Position numbers and translations under genes: made by a program
The notes under the pieces: model-generated
Told to the model about the DNA's origin: nothing
Database searches by the model: none
The model's input: only the letters and a program-made list of their open reading frames with translations
DNA from: Actinomycetes bacterium
Lineage (GTDB): Bacteria > Actinomycetota > Actinomycetes > Mycobacteriales > Mycobacteriaceae
NCBI GenBank assembly: GCA_023460175.1
Contig: JAEWRC010000077.1
Location: 1 to 32,458 of the forward strand
Length of the DNA stretch: 32,458 nt
Direction: 5' to 3'
Shown here: piece after piece, positions 7,069-14,843 of the stretch
Numbering within the stretch: position 1 is the first letter of the stretch
Layout: every line of letters begins with the position of its first letter

Positions 7069-8328
7069 TCAGTGCGCGACGGCCGCGCTGACCCGCGGGC
7101 GGGTGGCGCGCCGCAACGCGCCCAGCGGATCGGCGTACAGCGCGCCCAGCGACACCACGCCGGCGCCGACCTCCTGCACGCGGTTGCCGAACGCGGTGAT
7201 CCGGATCTCGCGCGCCGCCAGCACCGAGCGCTGCGCGTAGGCGGCCTCGACGCCGGCGAGGGTTTCGGAGTACTCGGTGAACGCCTGCCCGCCGACCACC
7301 AGGTCGTCCGGGTTGAGCAGATCGCGAAGCAGGGCGACGGCCTCGCCGAGCACCCGGGCCCGTTCGGCCAGCAGCCGCCGAGCGGACTCGTTGCCGCGGC
7401 GCGCGGCGGTCACCACCGCGGCCACGGTGGACACCTCCGAACCCTGGCCCGAGCCGATACCCAGCCGCCGGGCCGCGGCGACCACCGCCTCGTCGCTGAC
7501 GGTGGTCTCCAGAATCCCTGTGCCGCCGAGCAATTCCGAATGCGCCGGCAGGTTGGCGATGGTTCCGGGGCCGCTGCTGGGACTGTGCACCCGGCCGTCG
7601 ATGATCAGCGCGTAGCCGACGGTCTCCCGGGCGTAGACGTAGAGGCTGGTGGCCGGCGCATTGAGGCGGCGCACCCCGAGCAGCAGTTCGGCCGCGGCCA
7701 TCGCATCGACGTGGGCGGCCACCGACACCGGCAGGCCCAGCGTGTCGGCCAGCACCGGGCCCACCGGGGCCTGGCTCCAGCCCAACCGCGGGTGGTCCAC
7801 CACGCCGAGGGCGCTGTCGACGACGCCGCCGGTGGCCACGCCGACCCACAGCGTCTGCCGGCGGTGCCAGCGGCTCAGATAGCGCTGCACGCTGGCCGCC
7901 AACGTCGCCAGCGCGGGGCCCTGCGCGCCGCGCGGGGTGGGCGTCTCGACGGCGTCCAGCGTGCGGCCGAACAGGTCGGTGGCCACAATGCTGGTGGTCT
8001 TGGCGCCGATGTGCACACCCACGGTCAGGTAGGGCTCGTGGTTGATCTCGACCGGAACCCGCGGGCGGCCGATGGCGCCGGAGGTGGCCAGGTCCGCGCG
8101 TTCGCGCAGCAGACCCGCCTCCAGCAGGGCGGTGACCTGCCGGTTCACCGTGGCGATCGAGAGTTTGGTGCTGCTGGCGACGGCGTCGCGGGCGATGGGC
8201 CCGCGCAGTCGCACGGCGGCGAAGACGGCCGCGGCGGCGCCGTCGGCGACCCGCAGGGCCGGTGGCACGACCTGATGCCGGGAGCGCACTGGATGCAGGT
8301 GAGAAACGGGGGCAAGGGTGGTACGCAC
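7069..8328 (-). CDS. ROK-family transcriptional regulator (Rv0485-like)
   Basis: A 419-residue NagC/XylR-type ROK protein. A winged helix lies at about 30-95 (RDAVASSTKLSIATVNRQVTAL split across helices, then GRPRVPVEI). The sugar-kinase-like ROK domain follows, with VGVHIGAKTTSIVATDL (phosphate-1 strand) and LYVYARETVGYALIIDG. The classical ROK zinc motif CxCGxxGC is not visible, so it may not bind zinc. M. tuberculosis Rv0485 is reported to regulate a PE/PPE pair; the target here is unknown. The GTG at 8328 has AGGA 8 bases upstream. The gene diverges from the SDR gene across a 202-base region holding a perfect 14-bp palindrome, and precedes mshA by 43 bases. Confidence 0.88.
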   Translation of the reverse strand: MRTTLAPVSHLHPVRSRHQVVPPALRVADGAAAAVFAAVRLRGPIARDAVASSTKLSIATVNRQVTALLEAGLLRERADLATSGAIGRPRVPVEINHEPYLTVGVHIGAKTTSIVATDLFGRTLDAVETPTPRGAQGPALATLAASVQRYLSRWHRRQTLWVGVATGGVVDSALGVVDHPRLGWSQAPVGPVLADTLGLPVSVAAHVDAMAAAELLLGVRRLNAPATSLYVYARETVGYALIIDGRVHSPSSGPGTIANLPAHSELLGGTGILETTVSDEAVVAAARRLGIGSGQGSEVSTVAAVVTAARRGNESARRLLAERARVLGEAVALLRDLLNPDDLVVGGQAFTEYSETLAGVEAAYAQRSVLAAREIRITAFGNRVQEVGAGVVSLGALYADPLGALRRATRPRVSAAVAH

Positions 8329-8444
8329 GAGAGTTGTCCTAAGGGTCCGGTTCGGTTGGGGCGTCGGGGAAACCGCGCCAACCTGACGGAGTCAGGACAT
8401 GTCAGACGCGGTGATTACCGGGACAACAACACGACAACGCCCCA

Positions 8445-8458
8445 CACGCCATGGCGTG
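8445..8458. promoter_or_regulatory. Perfect 14-bp palindrome, operator candidate
   Basis: CACGCCATGGCGTG is self-complementary over its full length. It lies between the divergent ROK regulator and SDR genes, 73 bases before the SDR start. It is a natural candidate for the ROK repressor's site, but the assignment is inferred from position only. Confidence 0.45.
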
Positions 8459-8517
8459 CGGAGCGCGGCTGGCTCCCTGGTACCGATTGGACACGGAGCA
8501 GAATTTAACACAATCAC

Positions 8518-8523
8518 TAGGAT
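8518..8523 (+). promoter_or_regulatory. SDR gene -10 element TAGGAT
   Basis: Ends 7 bases before the ATG at 8531, predicting +1 at about 8530. The overlapping AGGA (8519-8522) could alternatively serve as a ribosome site for a longer transcript. Confidence 0.45.
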
Positions 8524-8530
8524 TGGCACG

Positions 8531-9301
8531 ATGACCGAATCTCACGACGGGGTCCAGAAGATCGCTGTTGTCACCGGGGCCAGCTCGGGCATCGGCGAAG
8601 AGACCGCGAAAGTTCTTGCAGCTCTTGGCTTTCATGTGGTCGTCGCGGCGCGGCGGGAAGAACGCGTGGCGGCGCTGGCCGCCGAGATCGGCGGCACCGC
8701 GGCAGTGACGGATGTCACCGACGACGCCTCCGTGGCGGCCCTGGCCGAGGTGGTGCGCGGGTTGCCGGGCGAGCTGTCCGTGCTGGTCAACAACGCCGGC
8801 GGCGCCAAGGGGCTGGCGTCGGTGGCCGACGCCGATCTGGAGCACTGGCGCTGGATGTGGGAGACCAACGTGCTGGGCACGCTGCGAGTCACCCGGGCGC
8901 TGCTGGACCAACTGGTCGCCTCCGGCGACGGCCTGATCGTCACCGTCACCTCCATCGCGGCCTTCGAGACCTACGACGGCGGCTCGGGCTACACCGCGGC
9001 CAAGCACGGCCAGGGCGCGTTGCACCGCACCCTGCGCGGCGAACTGCTCGGAAAGCCGGTGCGGCTCACCGAGATTGCGCCCGGGGCCGTGGAGACCGAG
9101 TTCTCCCTGGTGCGTTTCGAGGGCGACGAACAGCGCGCCGACGCGGTGTATGCCGGCATCACCCCGCTGGTCGCGCGCGACGTCGCCGAGGTGATCGGCT
9201 TCGTCGCCGACCGGCCGTCCCACGTCAACCTGGATCAGATCGTGATCCGGCCCCGCGACCAGGCCCCCAACGGCCGGTTCAACCGCCGGGCTGCCCCGTA
9301 G
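8531..9301 (+). CDS. Short-chain dehydrogenase/reductase (Rv0484c-like)
   Basis: A 256-residue classical SDR oxidoreductase. The nucleotide-binding motif is TGASSGIG (15-22), the structural motif NNAG is at 87-90, and the catalytic triad is S141, Y154 and K158 (YTAAK). The segment after the first Rossmann strand (AARREERV) suggests NADP(H), inferred from the paired arginines. It resembles the YdfG/serine-dehydrogenase subgroup (PGAVETEFSLVRF, then a DVAEVIGFV segment). Substrate unknown. I start it at the ATG at 8531 because the SDR fold begins there; the frame stays open upstream without conservation. The 3' end overlaps the convergent L,D-transpeptidase gene by 23 bases. Confidence 0.92.
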   Translation: MTESHDGVQKIAVVTGASSGIGEETAKVLAALGFHVVVAARREERVAALAAEIGGTAAVTDVTDDASVAALAEVVRGLPGELSVLVNNAGGAKGLASVADADLEHWRWMWETNVLGTLRVTRALLDQLVASGDGLIVTVTSIAAFETYDGGSGYTAAKHGQGALHRTLRGELLGKPVRLTEIAPGAVETEFSLVRFEGDEQRADAVYAGITPLVARDVAEVIGFVADRPSHVNLDQIVIRPRDQAPNGRFNRRAAP

Positions 9302-10586
9302 CCGGGGTTCCCGTAGACAGCGTCGGGGCGTCCGTCGGGGTGGCCGGGACGGTGCTCGGCAGCGCTTCGCTGGACTGCTCGTCCGTCAGCGCCGACATGG
9401 CCTTCCAGTCGTCCCAGCCGACCACCCAGTCCCAGATGTCGCCGTCGGCGTAGGACAGCTCGATGCGGGTCCCGGTGACCTCGACCGGATCCCCGTAGAC
9501 CGCCGAGTGGAAGTACTGCTCGGCGTCTTCGAGGGACAGGTTGATGCAGCCGTTGGTGACATTCGCGTTGCCCTGCGCGCCCAGGCTCGCCGGGTTGGCG
9601 TGGATGAACTCGCCGTTGTTGGAGATCCGCACGGCGAACCGTTCGCGCAGGTTCGCGTACCCGGCGGCGGGATTGGTCATGTAGAAGTCCTCGTAGCGCT
9701 CGGTGACCACGTGGATGCCGCTGCGGGTGACGTTGCGGTCCACGTCGCCCTCGCCGTAGCTGCAGGCGAAGTCCATGATCACCCCGGCGTCGGTGAGCAC
9801 CTGGATGCGGTGACCGGCCGCGTCGGCGCGCACCACCTGGCGGCGGCCAATGGCGAAGTCCAGCGTGGAGTCCGCGGCCCCGTAGGCCCCGTCGCCGAAG
9901 TGCACGCCGTAGAGCGGGGCGTCCACGTGCACCGTGGTGCCCGCCGGGAAGTACTCGCGGGTGCGCCAATGCAGCCGGGCGCCGGCGGCCTCGTCCGGCA
10001 GCCACGCCCAGCCGCCCTCGACCGGCGGCTCGGTGGTGACCCGCAGGGCGCGCTCGACGGCCGCCTTGTCGCTGATCGGCGCGTCGAACTGCAGGATGAT
10101 CGGGGCCGCGACGCCGACGGTCTGGCCGTCGGCCAGCTGGAACTGCCCGCCGACCACGCGCGTGGGGCTGACCGTGCGGAAGCTGCCCGACACCGGCACC
10201 GCCTGCCCGTCGGCGCCCACCACGGCGCCGTCCCAGGTGTAGGTCGCGTCGTAGCCGAGCGGTTCGGTGGTCACGAACGCGGTGCGCTCGCGATCGATGG
10301 TCCCCGCGACGACCTTGCCCTCGGGATTGCGCAGCGCCAGCCGCTGCAGCCGGCCGTAGCGCACCTCGACGCGGACCGGGTCGGTGGGCAGCACGTCGAC
10401 GGCGTCGGTGGCCGGGGTGAACTCGATCTCGGGGGCCGGCGGCGGCCCCGCATCGGAGCCCGGGCCGTCTTCGGACCGGAGGCAGGCCGCCAGCGCCCCG
10501 GGCGCCACCACACCCAGCGCCAGAGCGCCGATCGCGGTACGCCGCGTGATCGCCGTCGGTGCCGCTGGATCGCGCGCTGGCCTCAC
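9279..10586 (-). CDS. lprQ: L,D-transpeptidase lipoprotein (LprQ/LdtMt5-like)
   Basis: A 435-residue cell-wall enzyme of the YkuD family, forming 3-3 cross-links in peptidoglycan. The signal peptide starts with an RR pair (16-17), has a hydrophobic core and the lipobox LAAC with lipidated C35. Immunoglobulin-like domains fill about 50-250. The catalytic domain (about 255-380) has H329 in FIHANP and nucleophile C347 in NVTNGCINLS. The usual motif is SHGCxN; here the histidine before Gly-Cys is N345. A Trp-rich GDIWDWVVGWDDW segment and a disordered Thr/Pro tail follow. The GTG at 10586 lies 7 bases after a TATTCT hexamer and has no ribosome site, suggesting a leaderless mRNA. It follows murB by 32 bases, and both serve the wall. 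Matches Rv0483. Confidence 0.92.
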   Translation of the reverse strand: MRPARDPAAPTAITRRTAIGALALGVVAPGALAACLRSEDGPGSDAGPPPAPEIEFTPATDAVDVLPTDPVRVEVRYGRLQRLALRNPEGKVVAGTIDRERTAFVTTEPLGYDATYTWDGAVVGADGQAVPVSGSFRTVSPTRVVGGQFQLADGQTVGVAAPIILQFDAPISDKAAVERALRVTTEPPVEGGWAWLPDEAAGARLHWRTREYFPAGTTVHVDAPLYGVHFGDGAYGAADSTLDFAIGRRQVVRADAAGHRIQVLTDAGVIMDFACSYGEGDVDRNVTRSGIHVVTERYEDFYMTNPAAGYANLRERFAVRISNNGEFIHANPASLGAQGNANVTNGCINLSLEDAEQYFHSAVYGDPVEVTGTRIELSYADGDIWDWVVGWDDWKAMSALTDEQSSEALPSTVPATPTDAPTLSTGTPATGQPGG

Positions 10587-10593
10587 AGAAAGA

Positions 10594-10599
10594 AGAATA
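10594..10599 (-). promoter_or_regulatory. lprQ -10 element TATTCT
   Basis: Ends 7 bases before the GTG at 10586, in the 32-base gap after murB, so lprQ may have its own leaderless transcript besides read-through from murB. Confidence 0.5.
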
Positions 10600-10618
10600 C
10601 GGACCGGGTCGGCCCCGC

Positions 10619-11680
10619 TCAGAGCACCGCGCCGATGATGACCGGCTCCGGCTCGAGCCGAATCCCGAAGGCGTCGAACACGCCGTCGCGCACCCGGCGG
10701 GCCAGGGCGATGATGTCGGCCCCGGTCGCCCCGCCGCGGTTGGTCAGGGCCAGCGCGTGCTTGGTCGACAGCCGGGCTGGTGCATCGGCACCCGGGAAAC
10801 CCTTGCCGAAGCCCGCGGCCTCCACCAGCCAGCCCGCGGCGAGCTTCACCTGGTCACCGGCCGGATAGTGCGGGACCGGGCCGTCCGCGCGCGCGGCGAC
10901 CGCTTCGAACGCCGCGCTGCTGACCACCGGATTGGTGAAGAACGAACCCACGCTCCAGGTATCGTGATCCTCGGCGTCGAGCACCATGCCCTTGCCGCGG
11001 CGCAGGCCCAGCACGGCCTCGCGCACCCGCGCCGGTTCGGCCCGGTCGCCGGCGCTCGCACCCAGCGTCGCGGCGAGTTCGCCGTAGCGCAGCGGTGCGC
11101 TGCGTCCCGCGGCGTCGAGCGCGAACTCAACCTCGAGCACCACGTAATGCGCGGCGTCGGGGCCGTGCTTGAGGATGCTGGTGCGGTAGCCGAAGCGCAG
11201 CGCCTCGGGATCGACCCAGGACAGCTCCCCGCTGCGACGGTCCAGCAACCGCACCCGCGTGATGGTGTCGGCGACCTCGGCCCCGTAGGCGCCGACGTTC
11301 TGCACCGGCGTGGCACCGGCCGAACCAGGGATGCCCGACAGGCATTCCAACCCGCCCAGTCCGGCGGCCAGCGAGGCCACCACCACGTCGTCCCAGACCG
11401 CGCCGGCCTCCGCGCGCACCCGGTTGCCGTCGACGACGATCCCGTCCGACGCCAGCCGCAGCACGGTCAGATCCGACTGCTCGCCGGCCAACACCACATT
11501 GGACCCGCCCGCGAGCAGCAGCACCGATTCACCGCGCAGTTCACGCAGCGCAGCGACAATCTGGTCGGTGTGCACGGCCGTGATGACCCGGCGTGCCACC
11601 GGCCCCACCCGCAGGGTGGTCAGCGACGCCAGCGGCACCTGCTCAGTGACCGCCGCGCCCGCGAATTGCGAACCGCCCAC
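10619..11680 (-). CDS. murB: UDP-N-acetylenolpyruvoylglucosamine reductase MurB
   Basis: A 353-residue FAD- and NADPH-dependent reductase making UDP-MurNAc from the MurA product, in the cytoplasm. The FAD domain shows LTTLRVGP near residue 20 and LLAGGSNVVLAG (about 55-66). The catalytic region has GLECLSGIPGSAGATPVQNVGAYG, split by the turn, with the Tyr and Arg of LRFGYRTSILK. The proton-donating serine is in VGSFFTNPVV (type I-like MurB). The C-terminus has KLAAGWLVEAAGF and STKHALALTNRG. The GTG at 11680 is only 26 bases from the divergent DUF2505 start; a TACCGT hexamer ends 8 bases upstream. lprQ follows in the same direction. Confidence 0.97.
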   Translation of the reverse strand: MGGSQFAGAAVTEQVPLASLTTLRVGPVARRVITAVHTDQIVAALRELRGESVLLLAGGSNVVLAGEQSDLTVLRLASDGIVVDGNRVRAEAGAVWDDVVVASLAAGLGGLECLSGIPGSAGATPVQNVGAYGAEVADTITRVRLLDRRSGELSWVDPEALRFGYRTSILKHGPDAAHYVVLEVEFALDAAGRSAPLRYGELAATLGASAGDRAEPARVREAVLGLRRGKGMVLDAEDHDTWSVGSFFTNPVVSSAAFEAVAARADGPVPHYPAGDQVKLAAGWLVEAAGFGKGFPGADAPARLSTKHALALTNRGGATGADIIALARRVRDGVFDAFGIRLEPEPVIIGAVL

Positions 11681-11688
11681 GGGCCGTA

Positions 11689-11698
11689 ACGGTAGCCT
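11689..11698. promoter_or_regulatory. Interleaved divergent -10 elements of murB and the DUF2505 gene
   Basis: On the - strand TACCGT (11694-11689) faces murB; on the + strand TAGCCT (11693-11698) faces the DUF2505 gene. They share two base pairs. Each ends 8 bases from its start codon. Two polymerases could not occupy both at once. Confidence 0.55.
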
Positions 11699-11706
11699 GA
11701 CCAGTC

Positions 11707-12216
11707 ATGCCGCGTTCATTCGACTTGTCGGCCAACTACCAGGGCAGTGTCACGCAGGTGCATGCGGCGTTCGCCGACGAGCAGTACTGGCTGGCCCGGC
11801 TGGCCGACTCCGGGGCCGACGACGCAACGCTGGACACCCTCGACATCGGCGCCGACGGGGCGATCGTCGTCGCCACCACGCAGGTGCTGCGCGCCGACCG
11901 GATGCCGGGCTTCGTGGCCCAGTTCCATCAGGGTGATCTGCAGATCAAGCGCGAAGAAAAGTGGAGCGCGGTGGTGGCCGACCGCTCGACGGCCAGCGTC
12001 GCCGCGCGCATCCCGGGGGCGCCGGCGTCGGTGACCGGGTCGGGCAACCTGGCGCCCGACGGCGCTGGGTCCAAGGCCGACCTCAACGTCACCGTCGAGG
12101 TCAAGATCCCGCTGGTGGGCGGCAAGGTGGAGGGCTTCATCGGAAGCCAGCTCGTCGAACTGCTGATCAGCGAGCAGCGCTTCACCACCGCATGGATCCT
12201 GGCCGGGCAGCACTGA
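11707..12216 (+). CDS. DUF2505 protein (Rv0481c-like)
   Basis: A 169-residue protein of the DUF2505 family, a START/polyketide-cyclase-like lipid-binding fold (inferred). It opens PRSFDLSANYQGSVTQVHAAF and goes on with ADEQYWLARL. It ends with a GGKVEGFIGSQLVELLISEQRFT helix typical of the family (the quote is split by the turn). No signal peptide. The function is unknown; hydrophobic-ligand binding is a guess from the fold. The ATG at 11707 has no ribosome site, but TAGCCT lies just upstream. The next gene begins inside its last 25 bases, so the two are probably expressed together. Confidence 0.88.
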   Translation: MPRSFDLSANYQGSVTQVHAAFADEQYWLARLADSGADDATLDTLDIGADGAIVVATTQVLRADRMPGFVAQFHQGDLQIKREEKWSAVVADRSTASVAARIPGAPASVTGSGNLAPDGAGSKADLNVTVEVKIPLVGGKVEGFIGSQLVELLISEQRFTTAWILAGQH

Positions 12217-12995
12217 ACCGGCCGATCGGACAACCCACCCGCGGCACCACCGGACACAACCGGTTGCGCCGGGCCGACCGCTGGCTGGTGCACGCGCCGC
12301 GGGTGATCGCCGCCCTGACCACCGCCGTCGACCCGCTGGTGGTCGACCTCGGCTACGGCGCGCTGCCCGTCACCACCCTCGAGTTGGCCACCCGGCTGCG
12401 CGGGGTGCGTCCCGACGTGCGGGTGGTGGGACTCGAGATCGACCCGGAGCGGGTGGCCGCCGGGCGGGCCGCGGCGACCGACGCCGTGGACTTCGCGCGC
12501 GGCGGTTTCGAACTGGCCGGCCTGCGCCCGGTGCTGGTGCGCGCGTTCAACGTGCTGCGGCAGTATCCGGTCGACGACGTCGCCGCCGCCTGGTCGACGA
12601 TGCAGGCCGGGCTGGCCCCCGGCGGCCTGATCGTCGACGGCACCTGCGACGAGTTGGGCCGCCGGTGCTGCTGGGTGCTGCTGGACCGCGACGGTCCGAT
12701 CAGCCTGACGCTGGCCTGCGACCCGCAGCACATCGACCGCCCGTCGGACCTGGCCGAGCGGCTGCCGAAGATCCTGATCCACCGCAACGTCTCCGGTGAG
12801 CCGGTGCACGCGCTGCTCGGCGCCGCCGACCGGGCCTGGGCGGGCGCCGCCACGCACGGGGTATTCGGCCCGCGGGAACGCTGGCGGGCCATGCTGGCCG
12901 CGCTGCGGGCCGACGGCCTGGCGCTCGAGCCGGCCCGGCGCAAGGTCCGCGACGCGGTGCTGACGGTCCCCTGGTCGGTCGTGGCTCCCATCTGA
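12192..12995 (+). CDS. SAM-dependent methyltransferase-like protein
   Basis: A 267-residue class I methyltransferase-like protein. Motif I reads VVDLGYGALPVTTLELA, an atypical form of the DxGxGxG loop, followed by VVGLEIDPERVAAGRAA with the acidic residue that normally holds the SAM ribose. A strand AGLAPGGLIVDGTCDELG corresponds to motif post-II/III. The C-terminal half (GEPVHALLGAADRAWAG, then GPRERWRAML) is unfamiliar. Substrate unknown. The ATG at 12192 lies inside the DUF2505 gene (25-base overlap) without a clear ribosome site; starts further in would cut into the fold. I do not recall a gene at this place in M. tuberculosis, so it may be lineage-specific there or lost. Confidence 0.8.
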   Translation: MDPGRAALNRPIGQPTRGTTGHNRLRRADRWLVHAPRVIAALTTAVDPLVVDLGYGALPVTTLELATRLRGVRPDVRVVGLEIDPERVAAGRAAATDAVDFARGGFELAGLRPVLVRAFNVLRQYPVDDVAAAWSTMQAGLAPGGLIVDGTCDELGRRCCWVLLDRDGPISLTLACDPQHIDRPSDLAERLPKILIHRNVSGEPVHALLGAADRAWAGAATHGVFGPRERWRAMLAALRADGLALEPARRKVRDAVLTVPWSVVAPI

Positions 12996-13005
12996 GCGCG
13001 GGGCC

Positions 13006-13011
13006 TAACCT
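13006..13011 (+). promoter_or_regulatory. Nitrilase gene -10 element TAACCT
   Basis: Ends 6 bases before the ATG at 13018, so +1 would be the A of the start codon. It lies in the 22-base gap after the methyltransferase gene. Confidence 0.55.
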
Positions 13012-13017
13012 GGGGTC

Positions 13018-13833
13018 ATGCGCATCGCCCTGGCCCAGATCGTCAGCACCACCGACCCGGCGGCCAACCTGGCGACCGTCGAGGACCTCACCCGCCGCGC
13101 CGCCGACGACGGCGCCCGGCTGGTGGTGTTCCCGGAGGCCACCATGTGCCGCTTCGGGGTGTCCTTGAAGCCCGTCGCCCAGCCGGTCGACGGGCCCTGG
13201 GCCGACGGGGTGCGCCGGGTCGCGGACGCGGCCGGGGTGACGGTGCTGGCCGGCATGTTCTGCCCCACCGCCGATGACCGCGTCACCAACACGCTGCTGG
13301 CCGCTGGTCCCGGCGTCGACATGCACTACGACAAGATCCACCTCTACGACGCGTTCGGCTTCACCGAGTCGCGGACCGTGGCCCCGGGCTTCACCCCCGT
13401 GACCATCGAGGTCGACGGCGTCACCGTCGGCATCACCACCTGCTACGACATCCGGTTCCCCGAGCTGTATGTGGAACTGGCCCACCGCGGCGCGCAGCTG
13501 ATCACCGTCAGCGCGTCCTGGGGGTCCGGGCCCGGCAAGCTCGACCAGTGGACGCTGCTGGCGCGGGCCCGCGCGCTGGACACCGCGAGCTACCTGGCCG
13601 CCGTCGACCAGGCCTATCCCGGCGACGAGATCGCCAAGGCCGGACCCACCGGCGTGGGCGGCAGCGTGCTGGTTGGTCCGTACGGTCAGGTGCTGGCCTC
13701 GGCGGACCAAGATCCGCAGCTGCTGGTGCACGATCTGGACCTCGCGGCCGTCGGCCCGGCGCGCGAGGCGTTGGCCGTGCTCAGCAACCGCTCGACCTTC
13801 GCTCAGCTCGATAGGGCAGAATCGCGCGGGTGA
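13018..13833 (+). CDS. Carbon-nitrogen hydrolase (nitrilase superfamily, Rv0480c-like)
   Basis: A 271-residue nitrilase-superfamily amidase. The Glu-Lys-Cys triad is intact: E40 in VVFPEATMC, K106 in HYDKIHLYD and C142 in TTCYDIRFPEL. Other family hallmarks are the opening MRIALAQI, FTESRTVAPGF and TVSASWGSGPGKLDQW. It resembles the Nit1/omega-amidase and deaminated-glutathione amidase branch, so it may repair damaged small amides, but the substrate cannot be read from sequence. The M. tuberculosis homologue is annotated longer at the N-terminus; here the -10 hexamer directly before the ATG at 13018 supports the short form. The TGA overlaps the GTG of the DUF2993 gene (GTGA). Confidence 0.93.
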   Translation: MRIALAQIVSTTDPAANLATVEDLTRRAADDGARLVVFPEATMCRFGVSLKPVAQPVDGPWADGVRRVADAAGVTVLAGMFCPTADDRVTNTLLAAGPGVDMHYDKIHLYDAFGFTESRTVAPGFTPVTIEVDGVTVGITTCYDIRFPELYVELAHRGAQLITVSASWGSGPGKLDQWTLLARARALDTASYLAAVDQAYPGDEIAKAGPTGVGGSVLVGPYGQVLASADQDPQLLVHDLDLAAVGPAREALAVLSNRSTFAQLDRAESRG

Positions 13834-14837
13834 CGAACCCGCCGCACGGCGATGACCCGATGTGGGCCCGCCCCACCCAAGGTCAACCGCAGCAGCCCCA
13901 GCAGCCCGAGCCCTTCGGCGCCACCGAGCGCATGAGCAGCGCGCCGGGCGCCGAGGCCCGTCCCACGGAGCGGATCGAACGCCCGCAGGCGGATCCGGCC
14001 ACTCAGCACATCCCGCGGCAGGACGCCCCGCCCCCGCCACCGCCGGCCGGCGACGCGCCCCCGCCACCGCCGCCCGGCGCACCCGGGAAGGAGAACCCCG
14101 TGCGCAGGTTCTTCTCCGATCCGCTGTCGGTGGCCCTGGTGCTGGTGATCGTGGCCGCACTCGGCATCGCCGGTGTGCTGGCCGGTGAGCTCTATGCCCG
14201 TAACCGCGCCAACACCATTGTGGCGCAGGTGACTTCGTGCGTGGTCGAGGACGAGGCCAGCGCCTCGTTCGGGGTGGTGCCGCCGTTCCTGTGGCAGCAC
14301 GCCCGCAAGAAGTACACCAACATCTCCATCGAGACCGCCGGCAATCAGGTGCGCAACGCCAAGGGCATGACGGTCAATATCGACATCGAGGATGTCCAGT
14401 TGGCCGAGACCGCCAACTCCGGCGGCACCATCGGCTCGCTGGTGGCGACCATCACCTGGACCGCCGAGGGCATCAAGGAGACCGTGCAGGACGCCATCCC
14501 GCTGTTCGGCGGCATCGTCTCGGACGTGCAGACCAATACCAATGACGGCACCATCGAGTTGCGCGGCGGGCTGGGCAGTATCACCGCCAAGCCGCGGGTC
14601 GACGAGGAGGGGCTGGCACTCGACGTGCTCAGCGTCAGCGGGCTCGGCTTCAGCCTGCCGCGCGAGACCGTGCAGCCCGTGCTGGACGCCTTCACCTCGC
14701 AGCTCACCAAGGGCTACCCGATGGGCATCCACGCCGACAGCGTCGACGTCACCGATTCCGGTGTGACGGCGGTGTTCTCGACGACCAACGCGACCATCCC
14801 GCCGGCCAACGAGGATCCCTGCTTCGCCGGTCTGTGA
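13830..14837 (+). CDS. DUF2993 (LmeA-type) membrane-anchored protein (Rv0479c-like)
   Basis: A 335-residue protein with a disordered cytoplasmic Pro/Gln-rich N-terminus (1-90, including two runs of six prolines), one membrane helix at about 99-122 (LSVALVLVIVAALGIAGVLAG) split by charged flanks, and an external DUF2993 domain. The domain shows the family's alternating strands (NQVRNAKGMTVNIDIEDVQL and GLGFSLPRETVQPVLDAF, for example). The relative LmeA in M. tuberculosis and M. smegmatis acts in lipomannan elongation; whether this paralogue shares that is not known. C-terminal CFAGL pairs possibly with the cysteine after the helix (VTSCVVED). The GTG at 13830 overlaps the nitrilase stop. A CAGAAT hexamer 7 bases upstream is a weak promoter candidate. 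The 3' end converges on deoC with 6 bases between. Confidence 0.85.
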   Translation: MTNPPHGDDPMWARPTQGQPQQPQQPEPFGATERMSSAPGAEARPTERIERPQADPATQHIPRQDAPPPPPPAGDAPPPPPPGAPGKENPVRRFFSDPLSVALVLVIVAALGIAGVLAGELYARNRANTIVAQVTSCVVEDEASASFGVVPPFLWQHARKKYTNISIETAGNQVRNAKGMTVNIDIEDVQLAETANSGGTIGSLVATITWTAEGIKETVQDAIPLFGGIVSDVQTNTNDGTIELRGGLGSITAKPRVDEEGLALDVLSVSGLGFSLPRETVQPVLDAFTSQLTKGYPMGIHADSVDVTDSGVTAVFSTTNATIPPANEDPCFAGL

Positions 14838-14843
14838 TGCGGG

